This document shows, piece after piece, positions 7,583 through 16,452 of a DNA stretch of 20,744 nucleotides (the stretch's first letter is position 1; the number at the start of each line of letters is the position of its first letter). The translations under genes and the position numbers were made by a program. The stretch comes from a virus, in the IMG/VR virus record IMGVR_UViG_3300027917_004202, positions 1 through 20,744 of that record; one strand, 5' to 3'. The notes below the pieces were generated by a model. The model searched no databases. It was not told the origin of the DNA and saw nothing but the letters and a program-made list of their open reading frames with translations.

Positions 7583-9424
7583 TTACTTGACAGCGGCCGA
7601 AGTTGTTGCCACTTCCATTTTGCCGATGATGTAAATCCAGTGTCCGCCCATGCCCACATAGGTGGTGCCGGCCGGGTTCGGGTCACCTGTTGCGCCCGAG
7701 TTGAGACCGTTGACATCGGACATTTTCCACCTGACTTCCAGGAACAGTTCGCCGCCTGCCGTATTGGGAGTGCGAGTGGTGCCTGGTGCGCCAACCACAC
7801 CGACCGAGCGCCTGGCTCTGGTGGCCAGACCCGACTTACCGACATAGTATGGGAAGCCCTGGTCAGCGTAGCCGCGGGTGCCTCGTCCTCCCAGCACATT
7901 CGAAACGAGTGGCACCTGCATCAGCGCGAGCTCGTAGTTGTTTGTCAATGTCTGATCGCCGCCGAAGAACGGCGCTTCCACACCGGGTTTGCACCTATCA
8001 AACTCGTAGAGAGCCTTTGTGTCCGGTGTGTAGGAGACGAATGCCACCTGCTCGTATTGCTTTGCGTCAGCCCGCAGACCGGTGCAGATGCCCACACCGA
8101 TTTCTGAGGTGAATGTGGGAGATGTCGGAAGAGTGCCCCACTGCCAGATATTGGGACCTGCAGGAAGCACATACGGACGTGCCAGGCCGTTGTAGCTCGG
8201 ATAGTAGGACGGAAATATGATTTTTGGTGATGCGTAGTTATGAACGGCGATGACCTGATGCACCACAAATGATTGTGAGATGGGAATGAGGCGCCTGTCC
8301 TGCAGCGAGCCGTTCCAGACATTGGGTGCCGGGTTGTTTTGGTCACCGTATGGCAGACCCACTCGGTTGATGTCCTCGGACCTGATGTCGTTCCAGCCAC
8401 CGAACATTGGCACGGCAATGACTGTGTAGCCGGTGTCGTGAGAGATGGGTTCTTCGGGACCAGTGACACCGCGTGGGTCTCGTCCAGCCGGCAGACCCCC
8501 CAGCACCACCGCATCCAGCATCTCAGCATTTTGCTGCAGGCGACCGTTGCCGGCCACACCTGTCCTGGCGGTGATGAGAGAATCCGCAGTGGGGGTGTCG
8601 ATGCTGACGCTCATACCAGCCTGGCCGCCATCGGCGAAAACAGGCACGTTCTGAATGGGATTCTCTTCCGGATCGTATGCGTCACGGCGTAGGATGGGAC
8701 CTTCGAAGTTGAGCTTGATAGTCAGGGAGCTCACAGAGAAGCGCTTCTGGACTTCATCCACAAGTTTGCCAGCCCAGATTTTGGGGAAGTTGATGCCCAT
8801 CAGGTAGGTCTTGAACGGATCGATGACCTCGTCAATGCCGTCAATGAAGACAGGATTGAACTGCTGGACATCACCTGCGAAAAGGAGACCTGAGATAGAC
8901 TGTTCGAAGATGAACTTTTTAGCGGAGTGGTAGATTGGGTCAGAGGTGAGACCATAGACATAGGCCTGGTCTTTGGTACGAATGGTGAGGTCAATATCGT
9001 AGATGTCAGCGCTGGCATTCAGATAGACTGAATCATTCAAGCCACCGTCGGTGTCCCAGGTATCAGTCACACCGTTCGGTCCCATTCCTGTATCGAGAGA
9101 GACTGAGATGCTGCGTAGCACCGGCATCGGTGTTTCATCTCCGATTTTACCCTCATTCCACAAATCCTGCGTCGGCGGCAACACGAATGGCACCACCAAC
9201 TGGTTCGGGTCAGCGCCTGGATAGGTCGGTTGAAACTGAAAAGCATAGGCCGGCAGTCGTGGCCAGTTGAATGTCAGCGAGAAGGAGCCATTGTTGAGCT
9301 CGAGGTTTTCAGGCTCAATCGTGACACCGTTCAGTGCAGAGGCAATGCCCTGAGTGGCATCGGACCAATGTTGAGCGGTGAGCTTTGTGCCGCGAGCCAG
9401 GTCACGTCTGGAGATTTTTGCCAT
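7583..9424 (-). CDS. Beta-rich virion structural protein, 613 residues
   Basis: A 613-residue protein not recognised by family. It begins with a short helical segment (RRDLARGTKLTAQHWSDATQGIASALNG, about 6-33). The rest is rich in aromatic residues, Gly, Pro, Asn and Asp with alternating strands, as expected of a beta-sandwich virion surface protein. The N-terminal pattern, a basic start then a helix placing the chain before a beta domain, resembles that of the neighbouring 301-residue protein (RKISDIQFEDKTVISGDNIDTFLEDA). The two may bind the same virion site or have related folds. The C-terminal segment (GGHWIYIIGKMEVATTSAAVK) looks like a final strand plus a tail. Its ATG overlaps the upstream stop (TAATG). 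Candidates are tail appendage, receptor-binding protein, capsid fibre or head decoration. No hydrolase motif or collagen-like repeat is seen. Confidence 0.88.
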   Translation of the reverse strand: MAKISRRDLARGTKLTAQHWSDATQGIASALNGVTIEPENLELNNGSFSLTFNWPRLPAYAFQFQPTYPGADPNQLVVPFVLPPTQDLWNEGKIGDETPMPVLRSISVSLDTGMGPNGVTDTWDTDGGLNDSVYLNASADIYDIDLTIRTKDQAYVYGLTSDPIYHSAKKFIFEQSISGLLFAGDVQQFNPVFIDGIDEVIDPFKTYLMGINFPKIWAGKLVDEVQKRFSVSSLTIKLNFEGPILRRDAYDPEENPIQNVPVFADGGQAGMSVSIDTPTADSLITARTGVAGNGRLQQNAEMLDAVVLGGLPAGRDPRGVTGPEEPISHDTGYTVIAVPMFGGWNDIRSEDINRVGLPYGDQNNPAPNVWNGSLQDRRLIPISQSFVVHQVIAVHNYASPKIIFPSYYPSYNGLARPYVLPAGPNIWQWGTLPTSPTFTSEIGVGICTGLRADAKQYEQVAFVSYTPDTKALYEFDRCKPGVEAPFFGGDQTLTNNYELALMQVPLVSNVLGGRGTRGYADQGFPYYVGKSGLATRARRSVGVVGAPGTTRTPNTAGGELFLEVRWKMSDVNGLNSGATGDPNPAGTTYVGMGGHWIYIIGKMEVATTSAAVK

Positions 9425-10329
9425 TAGATTTTCCTCTCGAGGTATGTCAGTGTGCCGTTATACTGTTGCAAACGCCAGGCACAGCGGAAGCCTGACCCGT
9501 CTTCCATTGACCAGCGGTTGTCATTGGGTGCAGTTTGGTCAACGGTCCAGTTCGGGATGAAGAGGTTCATTCTCACCCTTGACTTTGCCGGAATGGGACA
9601 GTTGATGTCACGTGCTGTGATGCAGACACCCCAGGCTTTTCGAGCATCCATCGATGGAACCATATCAGACGACCAGGCCTTGTTGAATGCAGAGAACTGT
9701 GCGTCACAGCTGAAGTTTGATTTGTGGAGTTCGACATTGGTGCCATCCACATCTGAGGCATTGAATGGCGCATCCACAGTCAGTTGGCAGACGACATCCT
9801 GAACATAGTCCTCAGCACCAATAGTGGAAACGGGACCGGCAGCATTCCACTGCCAGTAGTCCGAATAGGGTGTGTTGGTCTCTTCAATGTAGTCATCGTC
9901 AGTCTGTAGAAACATATCGAAGTCAGTCAGAACCATAGGACGGTCGGCCCAGAATGAAACCTGCCAGATGAAGCCATTGTTGCAGAATGGGTTACCGACA
10001 ACATTGCCGGTCTGCACATTGACACCTGAGCCCTGGTGGTTGGTGCCCTTCATTCTGATGGCATAGTCCGGATTGTTGATACCGTTCTGCACCGCATCCA
10101 TAAACGGTGGCTCACGCAGGCTCAGGCTGCCTTCTTCGTCGACTTTCCAATCACAACGCCGCTCAGTGTAACCGAAGACCATCTGCTGTTGTAGCCACGA
10201 AGACTTGTCGTCTGTGGGTGGGAGCAGATTGAAACGAGTGGTGGCATCTTCCAGGAATGTGTCGATGTTGTCACCACTGATGACTGTCTTGTCCTCAAAC
10301 TGAATGTCAGAGATTTTGCGTGTGCTCAT
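9424..10329 (-). CDS. Beta-rich virion structural protein, 301 residues
   Basis: A 301-residue protein of unknown family, rich in Asp, Asn, Trp and aromatic residues, with several Cys (for example FSCDAQF, WGVCITARDINCPI and GFRCAW). Composition and strand pattern suggest a compact beta-sandwich. Residues about 3-38 form an N-terminal helix-containing segment comparable with that of the 613-residue neighbour. It starts immediately after the upstream stop (TAAATG) and its own stop overlaps the next start (TAATG), so it is translated in step with both. A virion surface or tail appendage protein is likely by position between the tail proteins and the internal proteins. There is no catalytic signature, and I cannot choose between decoration and receptor binding. 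Confidence 0.88.
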   Translation of the reverse strand: MSTRKISDIQFEDKTVISGDNIDTFLEDATTRFNLLPPTDDKSSWLQQQMVFGYTERRCDWKVDEEGSLSLREPPFMDAVQNGINNPDYAIRMKGTNHQGSGVNVQTGNVVGNPFCNNGFIWQVSFWADRPMVLTDFDMFLQTDDDYIEETNTPYSDYWQWNAAGPVSTIGAEDYVQDVVCQLTVDAPFNASDVDGTNVELHKSNFSCDAQFSAFNKAWSSDMVPSMDARKAWGVCITARDINCPIPAKSRVRMNLFIPNWTVDQTAPNDNRWSMEDGSGFRCAWRLQQYNGTLTYLERKI

Positions 10330-10836
10330 TTAGACCTCAAAGATTGTTGTCACATTGACGTGAGCGGTTGGACTAGACTTGATGCAGCCGACAATGCCGG
10401 CGTTGGCAGCCGGGCCTGCATTATTTACATAGCCCGCGCTTTCGAACGAACATCCCACAAACGAGGCTCGAGCACCGTTGGCCATTCCCACTTCCTTCAG
10501 AAATCTGCAGCCGATGAATGAGATCCTGGCGGTGCTTGTCATCGTCACTGTCTCATCAAAATCGATGTTGGTGATGATACCTTCCGCTGCACCCAGAGTT
10601 GCTGCCACAGAAGTGGTGGCCCCTGCAGATGAGACCCGGGCTGATGCTGCCGAGACAAAGCCCAACTGAAACGACTGGGGTGCCAAGTTGAGAAATGCGT
10701 CAGTAGCCTTCGGCACATCTTTTGTTGTCTTGAGATTGAGGGCGACAATGATGTCCTTTTCAATCTGTCTGACTTCCTGTTGCTGCTGCTCCTTCGAATC
10801 CTCAAGCGGAGGCAGCTCTCTGACAATACGCGGCAT
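10330..10836 (-). CDS. Small protein with N-terminal coiled coil and beta-helix-like rungs
   Basis: A 168-residue protein. Residues about 10-35 form a Gln/Glu-rich helix (SKEQQQQEVRQIEKDIIVAL) likely to oligomerise. Residues about 55-85 are Ser/Ala-rich. From about 88 onward short strands repeat, with FIGC (107-110), FVGC (126-129) and IVGC (148-151) at similar points of successive turns. This pattern recalls small right-handed beta-helices in which Cys and hydrophobic residues stack between rungs. A helical N-terminus plus a short beta-helix fits a trimeric spike, tail tip or adaptor. Its ATG overlaps the stop of the 986-residue tail gene (TAATG) and its stop abuts the next ATG, tying it to the tail or appendage genes. 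The beta-helix is inferred from the repeat only; no family is recognised. Confidence 0.85.
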   Translation of the reverse strand: MPRIVRELPPLEDSKEQQQQEVRQIEKDIIVALNLKTTKDVPKATDAFLNLAPQSFQLGFVSAASARVSSAGATTSVAATLGAAEGIITNIDFDETVTMTSTARISFIGCRFLKEVGMANGARASFVGCSFESAGYVNNAGPAANAGIVGCIKSSPTAHVNVTTIFEV

Positions 10837-13796
10837 TAGCGACCTCTCCGTCTCATTCCGGGAATCATTCGCACAAGGACTGACATAGCACCGATGCGAA
10901 CGCGTTCAGCCGGTGAGAGGACGTGACCGAATGATTGCACCACGATCCTGTCGCCCTTGACGCCGACCGATGTCTTGACATTGTCATATTGTGCATCGCC
11001 GATGAGGAAGTTGCCCGCGGCAGTGTTGCTGAAGTCTCCCCAGGTAGCCGTGGTGTTGAAGGTAGCTTTGCTCTGAGCAGCCGAGGTGCCCATTCTGTTT
11101 CTCAGCATCTCTTTACCGACCTTGATGAGACCGGCCGGGTCAGTCAGGAAGTCCAGAAACTGCGAAGCATAGGCCTTGTAGTTTGTCGAGGTGATGACAT
11201 TGAAAAGACGTAGCGGCCAGGAGCCAACACCCGGGTCGCCAGCCTGCAGCGTGGCGTTGCCACTGTGCTGAATGTCCGTGTTCAGTCCGCGGGCCACCAT
11301 CATATAGCCCTGTTGGTCCGAAGCTTGTTCCTCAGCGGTATAAACCCAATCGACTGACTGGACCGTAGGAGCATTCTGTGAGAGCCGCATAGCTCTGGTC
11401 TGGTCGTCCCACACTGCCACCTGCACCGGCCTGTTCGGTTGGCGTGTAGTGGAGTGGGTGGCGACCAGGGGTTCAATACCGAGCGAGAAAGTATCGACTA
11501 AGTTACCGACACCGGCCTTGCGCCTGAACGGAAGCAGAATGACCGGGTTACGATAGCGTGGAATGAAGTCGAACTCAGGGGCTGTGACGTGAGTGGCCGC
11601 TGCACCGTCAATGTGGATTTTGATGATGTCGCCAGTCGGAGACGGTAGGCCGGTGCCACTGTCAAAGCACCAAACGCCCTGTTGTGCAGTATTGTCAGCC
11701 GTGCCCAAGAAATAGGCACCAATGGCACCGAGACGTTCCGGTGGCAGGTCGAATACCACTTCGTAGGGGTTAATGGCGATTTGGTTGATGTAGGGTTCCC
11801 AGTGTGTGTTGTCGAAGGAGAACTCGAGCACCCAGGATGTGACGCTCTGTGCGCCTGCAGGTGCCACACCGACATCGTTGTAGTTGGGCACGAGTTCGAT
11901 TGGCACCCACATCGGTGAGAAGTCAGAGGCTCCGACACTGTTTCCCGCCCAGCTGAAGCTGTATCGATTGGGAATGGTGATGGGCTTGTTGATGAAATAC
12001 CAGGCCCTATCCCGGACGTTATTGATGATGTCTTCGTTGAAGCCCGTGTTACGCCACTCACCGGTGAGAATGCGTTTGTCCTCGTAGTCATTGGAAATAG
12101 AAGCATCGAGACCGCCACCACGACCGAGACGAAGCAGAGCGTAGGATGCCGAGGGGTTGTCGTAGCCGGTGACCAGCTCATCCCGCAGAGTTGTGTCATC
12201 CAGCGCCTGCTCTCGAACATCTGTCACCATATAGATGTCGCCGTCAGTGGCCAGCAGCCACGGTCTCGGCATGTTGCGAACGGCCTTGACAATGGGCTGT
12301 GGTTCCAGGGCACCGTCATCTGAGACAACAGATTCGTAGTTCCAGATGTGGAAGCCACCGTCCTCAATGACGAATGTCAGCAGCAGGTTTGGAATGGTGA
12401 TGAGAACCTGATTGTGGGTGGCTTCATACTCACAGTTGACACCCACGTAAGCATCTGAGTTCCACTCGAAGAAGGAACGAGGTTGCGGATCGTCGCCGGT
12501 GGTGGCACCATTGGAGGTGTAGTAGTTGAGAAGCGGGTTGGAGATGGAACCCTCGAAGAAGTTCTGCATCACATCTGAGATGCGCTGCGCCGAGGTGTTG
12601 CCGTAGTTTCTCCAGACACCGTTCTTCGCCACCCAAATGATGGCGCCATCCACATTCACCCAGGCATTGGGACCGAGACAGCCGACTGTGTCGCTCATCA
12701 GACGAGTGGTGCCACCAGAAATGAGGTCGCCCTGTGCCGGGTTGTAGTAGTAGGCCTTGTCGTCCTCGGTCCAGACGATGAGATTGCCCAGTGTCTCTGC
12801 CACCGCCGTGATGCGAGCCGGGAAGCCCTGCACGTTTGTATCCACGATGGCGTTCAAGTCCTCAGGATCGCTGAAGTAGAGGACATTATCGACAGCATAC
12901 ACCATTCGCCTGTCCAGCACGCAGGCCGCTTGTGGCAGACCGAAGTCGTCCTGTGTCAGGTAGGTTACACCGTCTCCGGAGAAGATGCCGTCACGAATGC
13001 CGAGGGGCTGAATGCAGCTCGTCTCTCCGTACGGATCCTTGTAGTCCTGAGTGTAGAGGCCATTGACCGACATCCGGCGGCCTCTCCAGCTTTTCTGGTC
13101 GTTTCTGACATCAGACGCGGCATACACCCAGGCACCTGACCTGGCATTACCGAAGACCACATAGACGCGGCCGGCGGTGTCCTTCGTCTCAGCGAACCAG
13201 AAGTATTCGTCCCTGTCAGTGTTGAACTCTCGGTTGGGTCCCTGCTCGTTCTGACCGGCATCGATCCACTCTTGAAAATCGCTCTCGTATTTCTCGCCGC
13301 GCACAGCTTCAAAGGTGGCGTGCCTGTCCGGAATGAGTGCATCATCCTGAGACGTGTGGTAGTGAAGTGGCACCTGCACATAGTCGTCCGAGGTCAGGTC
13401 ATAGACGACGACAGTGTAGAGAGTGCGATACTGCGCCAGTTTTTCGTAGGCGTCGAACGTGACACTGGCATCGCTCAGAATGTGGTCGGTGGTGTAGGCA
13501 TTGGTGCGAAACACAGAGATGACCTGCTTGTGACCGAAGCCGGCATCACCAATGATGTAGGAACCGAGATGGCGCTGGAAGCCGATAGGGTAGGTATTGT
13601 TGCCCACCACGACTTCTCGACCGGTTGTCATATCGCTATCAATGACAGCGATCGTTCCGAAACCAGGACGGGTCGTCCAGCTCTCCTCAATCTTTTCGAG
13701 GTTCTGGATCCAGGAAAAGCCGCGGTTCGGAGCATTGGGATTGATGCCCTTACCGACGAGATTGAGGAACTGGGATTGCTTAGTAATAACTGCCAT
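10836..13796 (-). CDS. Tail/DNA-stabilisation protein, beta-propeller type
   Basis: A 986-residue protein. The N-terminal half has the general character of podovirus tail hub proteins (P22 gp10 packaged-DNA stabilisation protein; T7 gp12 tail tubular protein B). It opens with a segment on the chain's path and an RPGFG motif (about 44-48), followed by many short strands with repeating aromatic/Gly turns. The segment NVLYFSDPEDLNAIVDT (about 303-319) is a pattern I associate with this family. The protein is longer than both relatives, so the C-terminal half (after about 560) holds extra beta-rich material and ends in a very basic tail (GMRRRGR). It follows the head-tail adaptor with 8 bases between, as in known podovirus layouts; AAGGAAGG gives a good ribosome site. 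The tail-hub call is probable from motif and position; detailed homology is not proven. Confidence 0.85.
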   Translation of the reverse strand: MAVITKQSQFLNLVGKGINPNAPNRGFSWIQNLEKIEESWTTRPGFGTIAVIDSDMTTGREVVVGNNTYPIGFQRHLGSYIIGDAGFGHKQVISVFRTNAYTTDHILSDASVTFDAYEKLAQYRTLYTVVVYDLTSDDYVQVPLHYHTSQDDALIPDRHATFEAVRGEKYESDFQEWIDAGQNEQGPNREFNTDRDEYFWFAETKDTAGRVYVVFGNARSGAWVYAASDVRNDQKSWRGRRMSVNGLYTQDYKDPYGETSCIQPLGIRDGIFSGDGVTYLTQDDFGLPQAACVLDRRMVYAVDNVLYFSDPEDLNAIVDTNVQGFPARITAVAETLGNLIVWTEDDKAYYYNPAQGDLISGGTTRLMSDTVGCLGPNAWVNVDGAIIWVAKNGVWRNYGNTSAQRISDVMQNFFEGSISNPLLNYYTSNGATTGDDPQPRSFFEWNSDAYVGVNCEYEATHNQVLITIPNLLLTFVIEDGGFHIWNYESVVSDDGALEPQPIVKAVRNMPRPWLLATDGDIYMVTDVREQALDDTTLRDELVTGYDNPSASYALLRLGRGGGLDASISNDYEDKRILTGEWRNTGFNEDIINNVRDRAWYFINKPITIPNRYSFSWAGNSVGASDFSPMWVPIELVPNYNDVGVAPAGAQSVTSWVLEFSFDNTHWEPYINQIAINPYEVVFDLPPERLGAIGAYFLGTADNTAQQGVWCFDSGTGLPSPTGDIIKIHIDGAAATHVTAPEFDFIPRYRNPVILLPFRRKAGVGNLVDTFSLGIEPLVATHSTTRQPNRPVQVAVWDDQTRAMRLSQNAPTVQSVDWVYTAEEQASDQQGYMMVARGLNTDIQHSGNATLQAGDPGVGSWPLRLFNVITSTNYKAYASQFLDFLTDPAGLIKVGKEMLRNRMGTSAAQSKATFNTTATWGDFSNTAAGNFLIGDAQYDNVKTSVGVKGDRIVVQSFGHVLSPAERVRIGAMSVLVRMIPGMRRRGR

Positions 13797-13804
13797 AGCC
13801 TTCC

Positions 13805-14506
13805 TTACGGATCAACAAGATAAGGATCTTCCGCCGTCACAAATCGATTGGCATTCCTGAGGCGGCCGCGTTCCACGAAGTCATTGACATCCTGGAGGCG
13901 CTTTTGGATTTGACGCAGGGTGCTGGTGTTGTCTGCGGTGTCCATCATGAAATAGTGCTTGGCCGCGAACAGAGCGATTAGGTCGTGGAATGCCAGCATC
14001 TCGTCAATGTATTCGTTGTCACCCACATTGATTTGTGTCCAACGCACATTGGAGAGCGGAATGTATTCGATGCGAATGGTGGCATTGATTTGGCCACTGA
14101 ACTTCAGCAGGGTGCCCTGTAGCATGAAGCGGGCTGGGTAGAGGATGCCTGGCGTGATGAGCTGCTCGTAGGAATACACCGGTGTGTAGATGTTTGTCGG
14201 CACACCTGAAGTGTCCAGCTGCACAATGCGCAGGATTTGTGACACCTGACGAGCCGGAGCGGCCACCGTGGGTCCCATAATGGCAGGCACTGCTGTCGCC
14301 AGATCGAGCTCAGTCACACCGGCCAGAGCATAAGTCTGGGTAGCGATGTAGAAGTTTGGGTCGATATCCGAGACAGCCTGCACAAACTCGTCGTAGCCTA
14401 TCTCCAGGAACTTGGAGACCGTAGCGTCGTCGATGAATGTGGCATCGTTCTCATCGATGATGAGCCTGAAGTAGTCGGCCACGTTTTCGCAGTATTTCAT
14501 TGCCAT
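13805..14506 (-). CDS. Head-tail adaptor protein
   Basis: A 233-residue protein of the size of podovirus adaptors (P22 gp4, T7 gp11) that dock under the portal and prepare the tail attachment site. The N-terminal part is helical (residues about 1-45, with DDATVSKFLEIGYDEFVQAVSD). A beta-rich middle follows (about 55-150). The C-terminus is a long helix (LRQIQKRLQDVNDFVERGRL). This helix / beta / helix build is that of the adaptor family. It comes right after the portal, with a TAATG overlap, and right before the propeller-like tail protein, the expected order. Two Met codons lie at the start (MAM); the first overlaps the portal stop and is preferred. The call rests on position and general architecture. 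Confidence 0.78.
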   Translation of the reverse strand: MAMKYCENVADYFRLIIDENDATFIDDATVSKFLEIGYDEFVQAVSDIDPNFYIATQTYALAGVTELDLATAVPAIMGPTVAAPARQVSQILRIVQLDTSGVPTNIYTPVYSYEQLITPGILYPARFMLQGTLLKFSGQINATIRIEYIPLSNVRWTQINVGDNEYIDEMLAFHDLIALFAAKHYFMMDTADNTSTLRQIQKRLQDVNDFVERGRLRNANRFVTAEDPYLVDP

Positions 14507-16443
14507 TATCGCACAGCTCCTCTATTGAATGACAGTGCCTCGTTCGAAGCCACATCAACATTTCTGGCTTCCTGCGCCTGGATTGCGTCGGCCACTCCCT
14601 GCTCACCCAACCTATCGACTGCAGCGCCTGTCTGCTGCTCCATCGCGAAGGGTGAGTTTTGCAGCAGCGTCAGATTGCGAGCCTCTTCAGGGGTGGAGAT
14701 GTTTGAGCGTGGGAACACCTTCATTCTGTCCGCCATGTTGCGTGCCACTTCGTCGCCTGTCTCATCGTTGGGTGTTGAGACGGCGATGAGAATGTCTCTG
14801 ATGTAGTCCTGACGCTCTGGGTCCAGCTCGTAGAAGTCGCGGCCCTTCATGTATTCGCCGAACACCTGCTGGAAGGCTTCCACATCGTCAGTGGCGAAGA
14901 TTTCGATGAGACCGCCATTCACAACAGCTTCCAGCATGTCATTTGCATGGGCCATGCCTTCCAGTTGCTCCACAATGTAGGCGTTGCCAGTGCGGAACTG
15001 AAGCTCCTTCATTGCCACGTCCTTGTCAATCAGGCCGGCCTGGAAGAGGGAGATGACACGAGCCTCGCGGTCAGCAGCCTTGTCCTGGAAGAGCGAACCG
15101 GCCTCGATGAAGATTTCCGGGTCCTCCACAATCTGAGTGCTATCGACCTGGTGGAAAATGACACGACCCACGTTGTCCAGCATCCTGTAGAGCTTGGGTT
15201 CCGTGTAAAATGTCTTCATCATCATTAGCACTGTCTGTGCCATGTATTGGCAGGCTTTCTCCACCGAATCCTGGGTGGTCTGTAGGGCCGAAACGTCTTG
15301 AGCGCTCAGCGTCTCGATGGCCTTGCCGCTGATGATGCCAGTGGCTCGTTTGCCCAGTGTGGTGGAGTGAATGCCGGCCACATCCATCATCTCAGCCTGT
15401 AGCTGGCGAATGTTGTCGATGACATAGCCCGGAATGGGAGCTGCCGGAACCTGTTGGGGTGTGCCACCGGCAGGATTGTAGAAGATTTTCTCACCGGCAC
15501 GCTTGGTAATGGCATTGGGTGCCACACCTGCAGACTTGGGAATGAGCCACTTGGGATTGGCCATCAGCTCCACATTCATCAGGATTTGGCCGCGGGCTCT
15601 GTTGTAGTAGGACTGCAGCTCAATCAGAGGCGTGACCATCGACAGGCCCCACAGGCGGTTGGGAATGTCGGTGTATTTCATGTGCTGAAATGGGAAGATG
15701 CCGGGCAGCTCACCCTCGAACAGGTAGCTTTGGTTGCCCAACATAATGCCGTATTTGCCGTTTTTCAGATAGACTTCGTAGCAATCGACTTTGCCCGGCG
15801 GCACATAGTTCATCGAATACAGGTAGCTGTTTTGCTGTTGTGTGTAGTTCGAATCACCGGAGGCGGTGTATTTTTCAATGGCCTCAGTGTGCTCCGGGTA
15901 GGCCTCGATGAGATCTTCCTTGTCGTAGAACTGGCGAACGGCCACCCAACGTGCATCATCCAGGTTGGCCACACCGGCCTCGTAGAAGATGTCGAACGGG
16001 CTGATGGCCTTGGTGCAGACGTTGTCTCTGTCAGGATCGTAGTATGTCAGCCATCCGGCATTGCCGAAGAGGAGCAGGTATTCGATGACCCGATTGACTT
16101 TCGCCGAGATGTCCTCCGCTTTCCAGTAGTACCTGAGCGCGGCCTCAGATGCTTGGGCCTTGATAATGTCCTCTTTAGACGGTGAAGCCGGCAGAACCAC
16201 GACACCAGGATACGCAGCGCTAAGCTTACTAAGGACAGTGCGATACAGAGGCAGAAGTTGGTTGATCGTCGGAACATTGGTAATCTCCCGAGAGTTGATG
16301 TAGGTCTGCAGGTTCCTGTCGTATGTCAGGTTCTGTTGGCCTTGAAGATATCGCTGGTTGAGGTCCCAGCTCCTCTCTTCGACAGTCTTAGCCGTTTTGG
16401 CATCAGCCATCTTTGCGATGATGTCTTTCAGTTCGAGTGCCAT
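14506..16443 (-). CDS. Portal protein
   Basis: A 645-residue protein forming the ring through which DNA enters and leaves the capsid. Several portal traits are visible. There is an N-terminal helical segment with YLQGQQNLTYDRN (about 32-44) and then THE core segment with NQLLPLYRTVLSKLSAAYP. A wing/stem portion (WGLSMVTPLIELQSYYNRARGQ, about 265-286) matches the usual G-x-S/P-x-hydrophobic... then Q-x-x-Y/N-x-x-x-x pattern. A long C-terminal Gln/Ala/Glu-rich helical region corresponds to crown and barrel. The length is within the podovirus portal range. The start has AAGGAT 7 bases upstream. The gene lies after the capsid gene and a Gly/Ala-rich gene, rather than between terminase and scaffold, which is not the common order. 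The call is strong from sequence character and from the adaptor next door. Confidence 0.9.
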   Translation of the reverse strand: MALELKDIIAKMADAKTAKTVEERSWDLNQRYLQGQQNLTYDRNLQTYINSREITNVPTINQLLPLYRTVLSKLSAAYPGVVVLPASPSKEDIIKAQASEAALRYYWKAEDISAKVNRVIEYLLLFGNAGWLTYYDPDRDNVCTKAISPFDIFYEAGVANLDDARWVAVRQFYDKEDLIEAYPEHTEAIEKYTASGDSNYTQQQNSYLYSMNYVPPGKVDCYEVYLKNGKYGIMLGNQSYLFEGELPGIFPFQHMKYTDIPNRLWGLSMVTPLIELQSYYNRARGQILMNVELMANPKWLIPKSAGVAPNAITKRAGEKIFYNPAGGTPQQVPAAPIPGYVIDNIRQLQAEMMDVAGIHSTTLGKRATGIISGKAIETLSAQDVSALQTTQDSVEKACQYMAQTVLMMMKTFYTEPKLYRMLDNVGRVIFHQVDSTQIVEDPEIFIEAGSLFQDKAADREARVISLFQAGLIDKDVAMKELQFRTGNAYIVEQLEGMAHANDMLEAVVNGGLIEIFATDDVEAFQQVFGEYMKGRDFYELDPERQDYIRDILIAVSTPNDETGDEVARNMADRMKVFPRSNISTPEEARNLTLLQNSPFAMEQQTGAAVDRLGEQGVADAIQAQEARNVDVASNEALSFNRGAVR

Positions 16444-16452
16444 TTGATATCC

